This document shows positions 1-12,344 of a DNA stretch of 64,000 nucleotides, in pieces. Positions within the stretch are counted from its first letter, which is position 1; every line of letters starts with the position of its first letter. The stretch lies in assembly GCA_033239005.1 (NCBI GenBank), contig BSQZ01000060.1, positions 795,001 to 859,000 of the forward strand, in the 5' to 3' direction. The notes below the pieces were generated by a model. The model had not been told where the DNA came from. It did not search any database and worked only from the letters and a program-made list of their open reading frames with translations. This DNA comes from Lamellibrachia satsuma (taxonomy: Eukaryota > Annelida > Polychaeta > Sabellida > Siboglinidae). The translations under genes were made by a program, and so were the position numbers.

Positions 1-240
1 CCTGACTGGTGCACAGCTGTAAAACTGCTTACAAAAATCCGCAAGATCGCAAACGAACCCGTAAGATAACCTAGTATATCCGCGACGGACACCTGTTCCG
101 CGACGGACGGACATTGGTGTATAACTGACATAATATATTATGCGCATATGCCTGTAGAGTCTAACTGATATACGTGTGTAACGGAGATACGTGTATAACG
201 GAGACATGTGTATAACGGAGATATGTGTATAGCGTGCATG
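1..240. other. Non-coding DNA with short 17-bp tandem repeat
   Basis: No gene is visible. About three and a half copies of a 17-bp unit (gtgtataacggagatac and variants) lie at roughly 173-232. The rest is AT-rich unique sequence. Confidence 0.5.
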
Positions 241-715
241 TTTAAAACTCCATCCTCGACTGATGTATCCTATCGCAAATACGATTCGTTAGTGTACAAA
301 TATGTAGTGTGTGAATAATTTATGCAATATCCGCAGTCGGTTTAATTAAAAATGCCTATTTTTGTTCAAATCATCGAAATAATTTATTTTAGTCGTTAGA
401 TTTTGTAAATGTTCAAAATAGTGGATATCTAAAAGGTAAACACTGTGCCGCCGATAACATGACAAAGTTACACACTTTCACAAACTGTGAAAGTTTTCAG
501 CGTTTCCATTTTCACTTAACTCAATGTTTGAAACATTAAGTAATTTAACAGTTTGGCTGATGGTTTCACATAAATGACGTGCAACAGTTGACAAACGAGC
601 TAGCACGTTGCAGTAAATACTAGGTAGGTTTAATTTTTAGTAAAATAAATTTGAAATGAGACCAGCAAAAAAATCAAATTGAGGAGGGACCTATAAACGT
701 GTCAGCATTGTAAGA
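241..715 (+). pseudogene. Relic of a subtype-B cysteine-rich peptide gene (intron only)
   Basis: This stretch resembles by eye the introns of the two subtype-B genes, about 44145-44600 and 22010-22340. Shared blocks include the 'caaaatagtggatatc', 'gtttccatttt' and 'actaggtaggttt' segments. The 15-nt first exon is absent upstream. Near 715 the similarity stops before the point where the acceptor and second exon should be. It is therefore a remnant with both coding exons lost. Its position left of the subtype-A gene of unit 1 fits the end of an earlier tandem unit. Confidence 0.6.
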
Positions 716-938
716 TATAAAGAACCGTAGCGTGTCCGATCGTGCTCGCAACTGGACGATGTTACGTGTGTACAGTGTTGGGTCATTGACCACGGTTGAG
801 TGCGCATGTACTGGTATAAAATAACGGTTTGTGTTTACGACGTTCGCTGTTGACTGCGTGCGTCATAAACCCAGTGCACTGGTTGGTTGAGTGCAATAGG
901 GGCTTTCATGTTTACCAACACGTGACGTCACTTTCGCA

Positions 939-1117
939 CATGCGCAGCACACTGGCTGGAAAAAGCCACAAACCAGCTGAGCTTTCTTTAACAAATGCCT
1001 TTCGGCCTTGCGATGCTCCAGCAAACATGAATGACTACTGGGCTAAGTACACCAATGTTTTAGATCCCAGTGCGAAGGAATGTTACACTAAGAAACTAGA
1101 GCATGGTGATGGCTTTA
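939..1117 (+). CDS. Possible first coding exon of an unrecognised gene
   Basis: An open frame from an ATG at 939 runs to a GTAAGT donor at 1118-1123, and the frame stays open past it to a stop at 1153-1155. A TATA-like tataaaat lies at about 815. The predicted peptide has a soluble, non-repetitive composition near its end (NMNDYWAKYTNVLDPSAKEC), unlike the low-complexity frames elsewhere. I do not recognise the family and see no second exon nearby. A transposon-derived or decayed exon is equally possible. The start codon is uncertain, because the frame is open upstream to about 829. Confidence 0.3.
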
Positions 1118-1155
1118 GTAAGTTACTAAATCTGTATGTTGTTCAAAACGGCTGA

Positions 1156-1559
1156 TAGAACGACCCATGCAGCCTCTGACCCGATTAAGTGTTCGGCATT
1201 ACGCGATCAACAAGCCAGAAATGTTCAGACGAGAGTCTGTGAAAGCTTATAAATCACTCACTAGCACATTTGTATGGTAAATATTAAACTTAGTTTTATT
1301 AACGATTTTGTTATCCAGAAATCATTCATGTATTACCCATGAATGACAGCGCCAGAGGCAGAGGCAGTGCCGCGGGCGTGGGTCTAGACAAGGGCAAGGT
1401 GAGGCCGGCTGTGCAGGCCGGCTATGGTTGTAGGGTTCAGATTACAAATTACATTTCCTTTTTCAGTGTTCATTCTGCTTTAAGTTTATATAACAGCTGC
1501 CAACAGTCATAAATTGAATGTATCCATTGGTAATATTAGCCGTTAATTGCGACGCCAAA
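1156..1559. other. Non-coding, no recognised feature
   Basis: I see no gene. A short GC-rich patch (1350-1425, with 'ggccggctgtgcaggccggc') can form a small hairpin. The rest is AT-rich. Confidence 0.4.
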
Positions 1560-2095
1560 AGGTTTGACCCCATGGACTAAAGTGACCACCTCCCGACAAC
1601 CCAAAAATGCGTTGCTACCGGGTCTAGTTTGGGGGTTGCTCCTGAAACCACCCTTCAAAGAGGGCAAAAAAAGTACATTTATTTATGGGAATGGCGCCAA
1701 GGCTAAAAACAGTGCCAAATGTTCCCTGACTATGGAATAACTAATGTCAACAATTTTAGGTGATGGGAGGTTCTCCCTGCCAGCAACCCCAAATGGTGAA
1801 AAAAAAGGTAATTATTTAATGGAATGACGCTTATTTAATGGAAAGATGCGAAGGATTAAAAAGGCGTCTAATGTTCCTGCGGGGTTCCCTGAGTATGGAT
1901 GCCAACAACCCCCAAAGGGTGAAAAGGGGGGCATTTATTTATAGGAATGATGCCAAGGCTAAAAACAATGTCAACTCTTCCTTTAGGGTCCCCTGATTAC
2001 GAAAGGACCAGTGCCCGCAATTTTAGGTGGGGCTTCCCCCTGCCAGCAACCCCCAAAGGGTTACAAAATGGGTATTAATTTAATGGAATGACGCG
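1560..2095. repeat. Degenerate tandem repeat, units about 120-160 bp
   Basis: Three to four diverged units are recognisable. Each carries a 'ccagcaacccccaaaggg' block, a run of A or G, 'atttatttatgggaatg', 'gccaaggctaaaaaca', and 'ttccctga'. Block starts are near 1625, 1780, 1915 and 2045. No coding potential is seen. Confidence 0.6.
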
Positions 2096-2162
2096 ATGCA
2101 TAATAAAACAGTAATTGATGGCGCCAGCCTCCTACATGAAACTGTGTAGCAAGTCAGCTTGT

Positions 2163-2244
2163 GCAGGCCAGGCCAGGCCAGGCCAGGCCAGGCCAGGCCA
2201 GGCATCGTTTGGTGAAGATAATAATAATAATAATAATAATAAAA
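2163..2244. repeat. (AGGCC)n and (AAT)n microsatellites
   Basis: A pentanucleotide AGGCC run of about eight copies (2165-2203) is followed within 20 bp by an AAT/ATA trinucleotide run (2218-2243). Confidence 0.9.
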
Positions 2245-2424
2245 TGCCTTCTTTGGCGCCAATATCCTCGGAAAATCCGAGCTCAGTGACGCAACAAAAC
2301 CAAAGCATTAGACATTCTCTTAACCATGCACAATGTACTAAGTCGCCAACCGATGGATGGAGGTGCCAAGAAGCTAAGGAGGATAGGCAATTTTGAAAAG
2401 ATAGGTTTTCAGATTACGGCGAAA

Positions 2425-2690
2425 CTAAACTATATTTCTTGCTGATTTTACGCTGTTGGGGATTGAATTCCGCATAGTTGGTGCGGCAACCGAGAAAGCT
2501 CGAGTTCCAGCGTTTGTCTTAACTCTGGGAACAAAAAATAAAACATAATCAGACGACCGAAGCTGTCTTGCTGGAGTGAGCATTGAATGTAAATATGCAG
2601 GTTGTTTGGTTGAAAGGGCTTGATAGGTAATTGTACAGATGTTACAAATAATGCGATATCGCACAGGGATACGTGTCGGGAAAAAACCAT
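2425..2690 (-). mobile_element. 3' fragment of an L2/CR1-like LINE
   Basis: The minus-strand translation gives a run typical of the C-terminal end of L2-like LINE ORF2. It contains ICTITYQALSTKQPAYLHSM, then FVPRVKTNAGTRAFSVAAPT and a short tail. The upstream reverse transcriptase is missing and stops interrupt the frame. Short pieces of the same segment ('gttggtgcggcaaccgagaaagctc'-like) recur near 7100, 8293, 35855 and 37262. Confidence 0.7.
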
Positions 2691-2841
2691 CAAGTTTGCC
2701 ACACTGCTTTGGAGTGTGTGTGTGTGGCGTGCGTGTGTCTATGCATTAATACAACCTTAGGGCAACGTGCTGTTATTGATTGAAATGGTTTCTAGTGAGA
2801 TGCATGATAACGCAGGACCAAATATTATATTCTGGCGACAC

Positions 2842-3072
<231 letters not shown>

Positions 3073-3075
3073 GCC

Positions 3076-3734
<659 letters not shown>

Positions 3735-4262
3735 CGGAGTTAATTACTGGCCTAAAACTGTGCATTTACAAAAGTATATTGTTGTGTGCATTCAGCAGAT
3801 TATTCTATTCAACCAAACCGTAGAATGACGACGATTCGTCAAACGTAGCCTATTCCGGTCTGAGTGGCGCCTTCGCCAGAACGACTGCGACACACGGTGG
3901 GCCGGGAACCAGTCAACCAAGCTGTCGGGCTAGTTGTGTGTGTTCTTAGTGATTACCTCTACAGCCGCTACGATCATAACACACACCAGGTCAATGTATG
4001 CCATGTAAGCCTCATGATAATGTTTAAATTAATATTTGTAATGTGCACGAGCACCCTGCACAGTTGTTGACACAGGCGACCCTAGTTAGTAAGATAAGTT
4101 TAAAGGTTGACACTTGCAGGTATCGAGTATTCATTTGGAATGCTTACTTAGGTGTTAAGTAAACCTAAAGTTTGATGCGGTCCCTGCAAGATTCACTTGA
4201 CAATCATCTGGGTACGAGCAAGCCGATAAGCAGGATTGACATTCAGGACGCAATCAATCACA

Positions 4263-5927
4263 ATGAAAAGCTCTGTTGTAAGTACATGCAATCGTATTGT
4301 TCGTTTGGTTTCTCACAGACACATGTTAACATTGTAGCGTTATGTTCTCAACAATTATTGTCCTTATTCAGCATGCATAATTAATTAACTTTACCAAAAG
4401 GGTTTAATTTATTTTAATTTAGTTGACACATTCTATGCATAGTTCACCGCCACGTTACCCAGACCTTTCCAGAAGGCATGTAGTCACTATTCTAGTTCAG
4501 GCATGTGGGAATGGGACGGAGAGCGTAGACACTACCAACTGGGGTGAGCAGGAATAGGAGAAAATGCCTAATTTATTTTAATTAAGTTGACAAATCAATT
4601 AATTCTTAATTAAGTGCTCATTTAACAGTTGGTATTAATGCACAGTTCACCGCCATGTTACCCAGGTGTTTCTAGAAGGCATGCAGTTACTATTCTAGTC
4701 ACTAGACTGAGAGAGATCAGGTTCAGGCATGTGGGAATAGGACGGAGAGCGTCGCCACTACCAACTGGGGCAAGCTGATCATTCAGGCAGCAGGCAGGAA
4801 TTGGAGGAAATGCCTAGACACTGGCATGTCCTTTGATTATGGCTAATCATGGCTTCTGCAAATCGCTGTCTAAGGTAAACATGTGTTGATGTGATAGCAA
4901 CATGCAGCCAAGTGAACAGCTGGGGTCATCAGACCTATGCATCTATAATGTTGTTTTCTGTAATGTAATAGAAAGGTAACATAGCTTCTGTCTGGGGGCT
5001 TGTTAGATTGCCAACTTGAAACAAAAGCTAGCCAGGTCTAACCAAGCTTAATGATCTAGTATAAAACACTGCATAACTATCAAAATAGAATTATATGTTT
5101 ATCGGTTTTAATCTTATTCAATAGTTATTATTATTATTATTTTGTCTTATTTAATTCCTTGTATACCTTAATTTATTATTTTACTATTTTAATCCCATTT
5201 GATACTTACGTAATTTTATTGCTCTTAATGTAATTTATCATTTCAATTATTTTATTCCATGTATCCATTTTAATTGTACTGCCCTTAAATGTCATCCTGG
5301 AAATCATCAGCCACAACTTTACAATCAATTCGAAATAATTAATTTCAACAAGCATCTACCACTTTTAAGATGTAACAATATGCCCCATGAACACATGTCT
5401 TGGTGTGGAAATATTGTATGAGCAAATCTCTTCAACAAAACACATTTCTGTTGTAAATCAACAATACTGTTTAGAATAGAGTACATATAATAATGTTTGT
5501 CAGATGCAAACAGTTAAGTAATTCCGTCAATGTAACCACGTCGTGTCCACCCATGTAACCACGTCGTGTCCACCCATGTAACCATGTCGTGTCCACCCAT
5601 GTAACCATGTCGTGTCCACCCATGTAACCACATCGTGTCCACCCATGCTAAGAAAACATTCACATGCAAAGATTAACAATGTCCTATTTTTTTCAGATTG
5701 TGATCCTTCTCGCAACAGCCTTGCTGGTGATATCGTGCGACGGCTCTAAAGTTGCTCCAATCCACACTTACCGATTGTGCCTGAAAATGTGTTGGAAAAT
5801 ACATAGCAGATGCAAAATGCAATGCCTCGGTCGAAGTCGAGATTCTCGCATGGAAAGGTGCAATCGCAAATTGAAGAAGTGCAATGCCAAATGCGAGAAA
5901 ATACTCAACTCCAGCAATACTGAGTAA
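4263..5927 (+). CDS. Secreted basic cysteine-rich peptide, subtype A (gene 1)
   Basis: Two coding exons: 4263-4277 (ATG plus four codons, followed by GTAAGT at 4278) and 5697-5927 (acceptor tttttttcag, stop TAA). The intron is phase 0, about 1419 nt. An ATG at 5679 lies inside the intron and is not the start. Exon 2 opens with a hydrophobic run that completes a signal peptide ending near a Ser-Cys. The mature region is about 62 residues, rich in Lys and Arg (net charge about +11), with spacing C-x3-C-x6-C-x3-C-x11-C-x6-C-x3-C plus one Cys at the signal-peptide end. This symmetric pattern suggests a disulfide-stapled helical hairpin, as in the nemertean B-type neurotoxins, or a cationic antimicrobial peptide. 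The function is inferred only. ATTAAA at about 6038 could serve as the polyadenylation signal. The closest relative is the gene at 34050-35580. Confidence 0.8.
4440..4960. repeat. Intronic interspersed repeat
   Basis: Two tandemly related blocks, about 4440-4560 and 4640-4760, share 'agttcaccgccatgttaccca', 'ttctagaaggcatg' and 'gtgggaatgggacggagagc'. A diverged copy of this segment occurs outside the duplication at about 60285-60575. It is thus an interspersed element inside the intron of gene 1, also present in unit 2. Its class is unknown. Confidence 0.5.
5531..5645. repeat. 23-bp minisatellite, 5 copies
   Basis: The unit is 'tgtaaccacgtcgtgtccac' plus three bases, repeated five times in the intron of gene 1, ending about 50 bp before the splice acceptor. 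Unit 2 has a single diverged unit at about 35272-35295. Confidence 0.85.
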
Positions 5928-6145
5928 GCCGTACAGTTAAATATGCTTGTATGAACTGATGCTGGTAATCGATGTTTCTGGTAGCCGTTCTCTAGCCTCC
6001 ATTCTTGACGAACGTCAAGACTCTTTGCGTTATGCAATTAAATGTGTCATTACGATTACTGTACCGGATGTGGACAACGTCATTAGCTATTTAGAGCATA
6101 AAAGATTTTAAAAGATTTCGCAAGATCGCAGTCCAAAACTACAAG

Positions 6146-6330
6146 TTCCAGGTGGAAAGTGAACAAGGAAGCAACTGGCTTATCGAGAGTCCAACATTTT
6201 TTTATCTACGCCCTTATCATATATCTGTCAATTTAATGTTTTTTAATATCTTCTCAGTACTAGCATTAACACAACCATTTGACAGTTTTTTCCTTTCCTT
6301 TATCACCTTCTATGAGAATTAGTCAATTGT
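6146..6330 (-). mobile_element. CR1-type LINE, decayed 3' end
   Basis: On the minus strand this matches the 3' end of the CR1 family seen elsewhere in the window, with 'ggcttatcgagagtccaaca' and the codons for the SSVNMFKN-like C-terminus degraded. It is absent from the matching place in unit 2 (near 35755). Confidence 0.65.
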
Positions 6331-6680
6331 TCAAGCACCAGTGAGTTCATTTACTCCATGGTGATGCTATTTTGTTTCCATATACATATATGTATATGCG
6401 CATGTAGAATCTATTTTCCTTGGAATTGTTGTATGCTGTCCTCTTTATCTTGATTCAGTTATTCAACTCAGCACAGGAACATCACTCAACTTTTTGTGGA
6501 AGTACGCTTAACATCTAGGTAAATTTCAGATATCCCACACCCTATATTACAAAGTTGATAGTTGATCTCCCTTTATCCCTGTCTCACCGCGCCTAAATAA
6601 TCGGAAACCCGAACTCAGAGGCACATCAAACCGTACGGGTTAGGCAGTCTCAGTGTAAGTATATAAGTTGTCAACAGATG
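6331..6680. other. Non-coding, no recognised feature
   Basis: I see no gene. Part of this stretch (about 6470-6640, 'cagcacaggaacatcactc') resembles about 36885-37105 in unit 2. Confidence 0.4.
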
Positions 6681-7062
6681 GATGAAGTCTCCAGATGACG
6701 GCTAAATGTCGTTATATGTCATGATGAAGTCTCCAGATGATGGCCAAATATCGTTATATGACATCATGAAGTCTCCAGATGATGGCCAAATGTCGTTATA
6801 TGTCATGATGAAGTCTCCAGATGACGGTCAAATGTCGTTATATGTCATGATGAAGTCTCCAGATGACCGTCAAATGTCGTTATATGTCATGATGACGTCT
6901 AAAGATGACGATCAAATGTCGTTATATGTCATGACGAAGTCTCCAGATGACGGTCAAATGTCGTTATATGTCATGATGAAGTCTCCAGATGACGGTCAGG
7001 TGTCGTTATATGTTATGATGAAGTCTCCAGATGACGTTCAAATGTTCAAATTATATGTCAAG
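6681..7062. repeat. 42-bp minisatellite, about 9 copies
   Basis: The unit contains gatgaagtctccagatgacg, then gtcaaatgtcgttatatgtc. The 42-nt length is a multiple of three, so a spurious 123-codon frame stays open. The matching site in unit 2 (about 35755-35850) has two units. Confidence 0.9.
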
Positions 7063-7949
7063 CTGCCGTACCACTAACAAGGACTGAGTTCCAAAGAGTT
7101 GGTGCGGCAACCGATAAAGCTCTAGTTCATACAACTATTTCATAACATGAGTCAAGGTCAGAAGGGTGTTACCGCTACCTGACCAAACCTCTTGACAATG
7201 ACACGTTTAAACTGGAAACAGCGTACCTGTTGAATTTAAAGAGGACGTCCATTTTTAACTACACACCAATGCATTTATATTAAAATTTTATAATTGTATT
7301 GTGAGATTACCTACAACTAGGTTTCCTTGAATTTCGCAGTCACCATTGAAACCACCCGTGATGTCACCATTCATCGCTATAATCATCACGGGTAACATAA
7401 CATAATCTGCAATAATTACTTCTGTTAGGGACCGTTCACAATTGTCAACATTTCCTGCCCGTACAAAGCGTAAAAAATAGTGATAGGGGCCAACGCCCGC
7501 GTACTAATTTTTGTAATGTCGGTCGCACAAAAAATTTCACCACCGTTGAGGGTCATAGAGCGGCGCTGCTACAGAACCACACCGCGTAACCTTTCACGGC
7601 GCTTCACTGTCAGACACTCCTTCATCTTGGACATTCACAACTTCGTGGAAAACAATTGTCAATATATGACATCATGGAGTTGTCAAAAAAACACATGATA
7701 ATTGGAGATAAATGTTTGTAAACATAGTCTGACGGTTATTATTGTGTGATAACATTGTTACATCAATATATATTTTTAATGTGGAAATTTTTCAACATTT
7801 CAAAGTACTAATTCGGGGAGGGGCGGGAAATATGAGGATTAGTACAAACAGGTAAATATCGTCAGTCGTGAACGGCCCTTAACCTGCGTCACAAAAACGA
7901 CGACGACAAGTGATATAATCTCACAGTCGCCAAATTGTTTTATTTTCAG
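7063..7949. other. Intron-like flank of truncated exon copy P1
   Basis: This sequence recurs before the other truncated exon copies, for example 36000-36690 in unit 2. Shared words include 'ggtttccttgaatttcgcag', 'gaaaccacccgtgat' and 'aacataacataatctgc'. It appears to be the 3' part of the family's intron. A scrap of L2-like LINE lies near 7100. No 15-nt first exon was found. Confidence 0.5.
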
Positions 7950-8060
7950 ATCGTGATCCATTTCGCAACAACCTCGGTGACAATATTGTACTCAGACGCC
8001 ACCGTTTCTACAATGATGCAATATCGGTTCTGCATAGACGTTGACATTGTTTCTGCATGA
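7950..8060 (+). pseudogene. Truncated exon-2 copy P1 of the cysteine-rich peptide family
   Basis: After a good acceptor (tattttcag), 36 codons and a TGA follow. The first 15 or so codons match the signal-peptide part of exon 2 of the intact genes, and a Tyr-Arg-Phe-Cys corresponds to the first mature cysteine. The frame then ends eight residues later, so no cysteine scaffold remains. No first exon is visible. It is either a dead partial duplicate or, less likely, a very short secreted peptide exon. Confidence 0.65.
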
Positions 8061-8626
8061 CATATTTTGTATTGTTGTCTTTGTAAGTAAATAAACGTTT
8101 CGAATTCCTCTTACGTTGGAAATAACGCGTGCTTCGCAAAACGTAAGGGTTAGTTAATTTCAATGTAATTATACAATGTTGAAGTGGTCAACATATGGAT
8201 GAATACTACAAGGCACTCAGCACTTTTAAAACGTCTTCAGATGAGGGCCAAGTGTTATTATATGTCATACTGTCACTGACATGGAATGAAAGAGTTGGTG
8301 CGGCAACCGAGAAAGCTCTACTTCATACAACTATTTCTTAAAATGGATCAAGGTCAGAAAGGTATTCCTGTTACCAGACCAAACCTCTTATCTATACCAC
8401 AAACGCAACGACACTTTCAAACAGACAACAGCGTACCTGTTGAATCTAAAGGGGACGACCACTTCCAACTAGGTTTCCTTGAACTTCGCAATCACAATTG
8501 AAACCACTCGTGATTTCACCATAATCATCACGGGAAACAAAACATAATCTGCTATAATCACGTACGTTACCCCAGCACTAAAACGACGACAATCTCACGT
8601 ATGCCAAATTGTTGTTTTATTTTCAG

Positions 8627-8734
8627 ATCGCGATCCGTTTCGCAACAACCTTTCTGGCGTTATGGTATTCAGGCGCCAACGTTACAATAATGCGATATCG
8701 GTTCTGCATAGACGTTGACGTTGTTTCTGCATGA
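8627..8734 (+). pseudogene. Truncated exon-2 copy P2
   Basis: Acceptor tattttcag is followed by 35 codons and TGA. It is like P1 but one codon shorter and with an internal Trp. It keeps the same ending after the Tyr-Arg-Phe-Cys motif. The flank before it (about 8150-8626) repeats that of P1 in shortened form. The counterpart in unit 2 is 37667-37777. Confidence 0.65.
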
Positions 8735-9012
8735 AATATTTTGCGATATTGCTTTTGTAATAAATAAACATTTTCTTATTCCAGATTCCTCCTACGTTGG
8801 AAATAATACGTGCTTTGGTAGCAATTTAAGGCTGCTTAGTTTAGCGGTGTTGACTAATATTAACATTTCCATGGAATTCTGACTATTTAAATTAGTCTTG
8901 CGGTTTTATATATTTAGCATCATTTGTATAACTAAACATATTGGAAGGTTAACTATTAGCAAACGAATTTGTAACAACCAGATTAAAGATTATTTGTTGA
9001 GAGTGTAAGCGG
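8735..9012. other. Non-coding, shared with unit 2
   Basis: I see no gene. It corresponds to 37778-38057 in unit 2, with only scattered differences. It ends at 'gtgtaagcg', where unit 1 carries an insertion. Confidence 0.5.
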
Positions 9013-10076
9013 TCGATTAATAACATTATCACCATAGAGATATATAGTAGCTTGGGGTATAACGCTCAGTTTTGGGGCATAACGCCCACCCCCAACTAGT
9101 TACACGGGTCGAAAATTACAATTTCGAGATCGCCAGATGAAGCTACATATCGACATTCGCATCTGGTGCATCGGAGATTGTCGCAGAAGTAAAACGCGCA
9201 GTAAGCTGTTCATATTAAAATTTGGCTTTATAATTATAACAATTGTCCTTGCCAAACTAGGACTTTGTACAGTAACCACGAGAGACTGTGACAAAGAACT
9301 AAATGTATAGTATAGACATATATGCATATAATAGTTTTATAAATGAATAGGTTACGGGCGATATATGAGAATAATATTGAAATTAAGACATTAAAATATT
9401 GCACATGTGGGGTAAAAAGGCCTACACACAGTAGGAGCAAAACGCACAGATGGCAAGTGGTCAAGGAAGCCATTGGCTTATCGAGAGTCCAACAATGTTC
9501 ATCTACTTATAACTCGCCCTCCTGAGATATGTGTCAACCTTGTTTTTAAACATATTCACGCTGCTAGCAGTTACACAATCTGTAGACAATTTGTTCCATT
9601 CATTTATTTTCCTCTGTGAGAACGAGTGCTTCCTGATGTCCAATCTACATTGATCCTTTACTAATTTTACCTCATGTCCTCTAGTTCTGCTATCCTTCTT
9701 GAGTGAGAAAAACATATTTCTATCAATATTTTCATACCCATTCAATATCTTAAAAACTTCAATCTGATCTCCTCTTAACCTCCATGCCTCTAGAGTTGTT
9801 AAATTACATTCTTTCAGGCGTTCTTCATAACTAAGGTCTCTAAGTTCTGGAATCAGCATGATCTCGCTTTAAGGAATCCATGTTGAGATGAATTTAATAA
9901 TTTATGCTTAACGAGGAAGTCCACCATATGGTCTTTAATTAACCTTTCTAATAGTTTACAAATCACTGACGTTAAACTCACTGGTCTGTAATTCTCTGAC
10001 TTATTTCTCGAACCCTTTTTAAATAATGGTATGATGTTTGCCGAGTTCAACCCGTATTGCGGCCGAGTTCAACCCG
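9013..10076. mobile_element. Insertion in unit 1 (CR1 plus unknown DNA)
   Basis: Unit 2 reads straight from 'gtgtaagcg' into 'tacttgggcgagttc' at about 38057. Unit 1 has about 1064 bp between these words. About 9013-9430 is unrecognised sequence; the rest is the CR1 listed separately. The right edge has a short duplication of 'ccgagttcaacccgta'. Confidence 0.65.
9430..10050 (-). mobile_element. CR1 LINE with an internal deletion
   Basis: The minus strand encodes part of the reverse transcriptase start ([20 protein letters not shown]) down to FLKARS (10050-9862). It then jumps directly to the C-terminal segment beginning LIPELRDLSYEERLKEC and ending TYLRRASYK (9859-9503). The catalytic core between them is missing. 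The 3' end lies at about 9430. It is non-functional. Confidence 0.85.
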
Positions 10077-10356
10077 TACTTGGGCGAGTTCATCAAGAAC
10101 GTTCGATTATGACGTTTGAATAATTTTAAACTCCATCACGCGTTGGCACAAATGAGCGATTGTTTCGTCGCACGGAAAAACGATCACAGGAATTTCTAGG
10201 TATAATCAGAGACAACCTCGGCTTGGACCTCGTATGTTCCAATGCTCATTGTCAGTTCTAAACTCCCCGACAGTGGCGCCACTCAGCATATCACCACTGC
10301 CACACTTCACCTCTCCTCACCTATTCTCTTCGGTTCCAATGGCCCATAAGGCTTAA
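10077..10356. other. Shared non-coding block with 'cagtggcgccact' repeat
   Basis: It matches 38058-38340. It includes one of six copies of an interspersed repeat ('acagtggcgccactcagcat', here at about 10271). No gene is seen. Confidence 0.5.
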
Positions 10357-11945
<1,589 letters not shown>

Positions 11946-12344
11946 AATTCCCGCACTCTGTAAGACTGTGAAAATACTTGTTAGTTGCTGTTTATTTTGT
12001 TGCAATGCTAAATGGTTGGATGCCAGAGGTTTCTACTCTTAATCACTCATGTCTTCTCACGTTCCCTTTATGCGCACACACGCACACGCACACTCACTGT
12101 ATGTTATAATAGAGCCTAACCGAACTAACCAGTGCTGCCTCTGGTGGAGCATGCGGAGGCAGTGCCCACGAGTCCCACGGCATCCTGTTGGCAGCAGTAC
12201 TGTTGATGGATCGTGCCACTATGCAATGTACGGAAACATATGATTATTTTACTTTTGGGTTGATGATTTACGAACAAAATGCAAAATCCCTTTCCGTTGC
12301 TTTTAACGCAGATCGCTACTAACAATAACAGAATGTCCGAAAAA
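11946..12344. other. Non-coding, partly shared with unit 2
   Basis: About 12214-12320 ('tacggaaacatatgattatt') matches 40545-40645 in unit 2. No gene is visible. The stretch ends where a CR1 has inserted. Confidence 0.5.

Noticed and set aside
4172..4384. 70-codon frame conserved in both units (33959-34171)
   Set aside because: The conservation reflects the recent duplication or conversion. The real 15-nt exon 1 lies inside it in another frame, and the frame has no domain-like features.
5664..5696. ORF start upstream of exon 2 of gene 1
   Set aside because: These codons are intron sequence ending in the polypyrimidine tract and CAG. The shared 15-nt exon with GTAAGT at 4263 gives a start conserved in all five genes.
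6706..7077. 123-codon frame with 14-residue repeats (secreted or structural repeat protein)
   Set aside because: The frame is a 42-bp minisatellite. Unit 2 has two units and no frame, so it is not a conserved gene.
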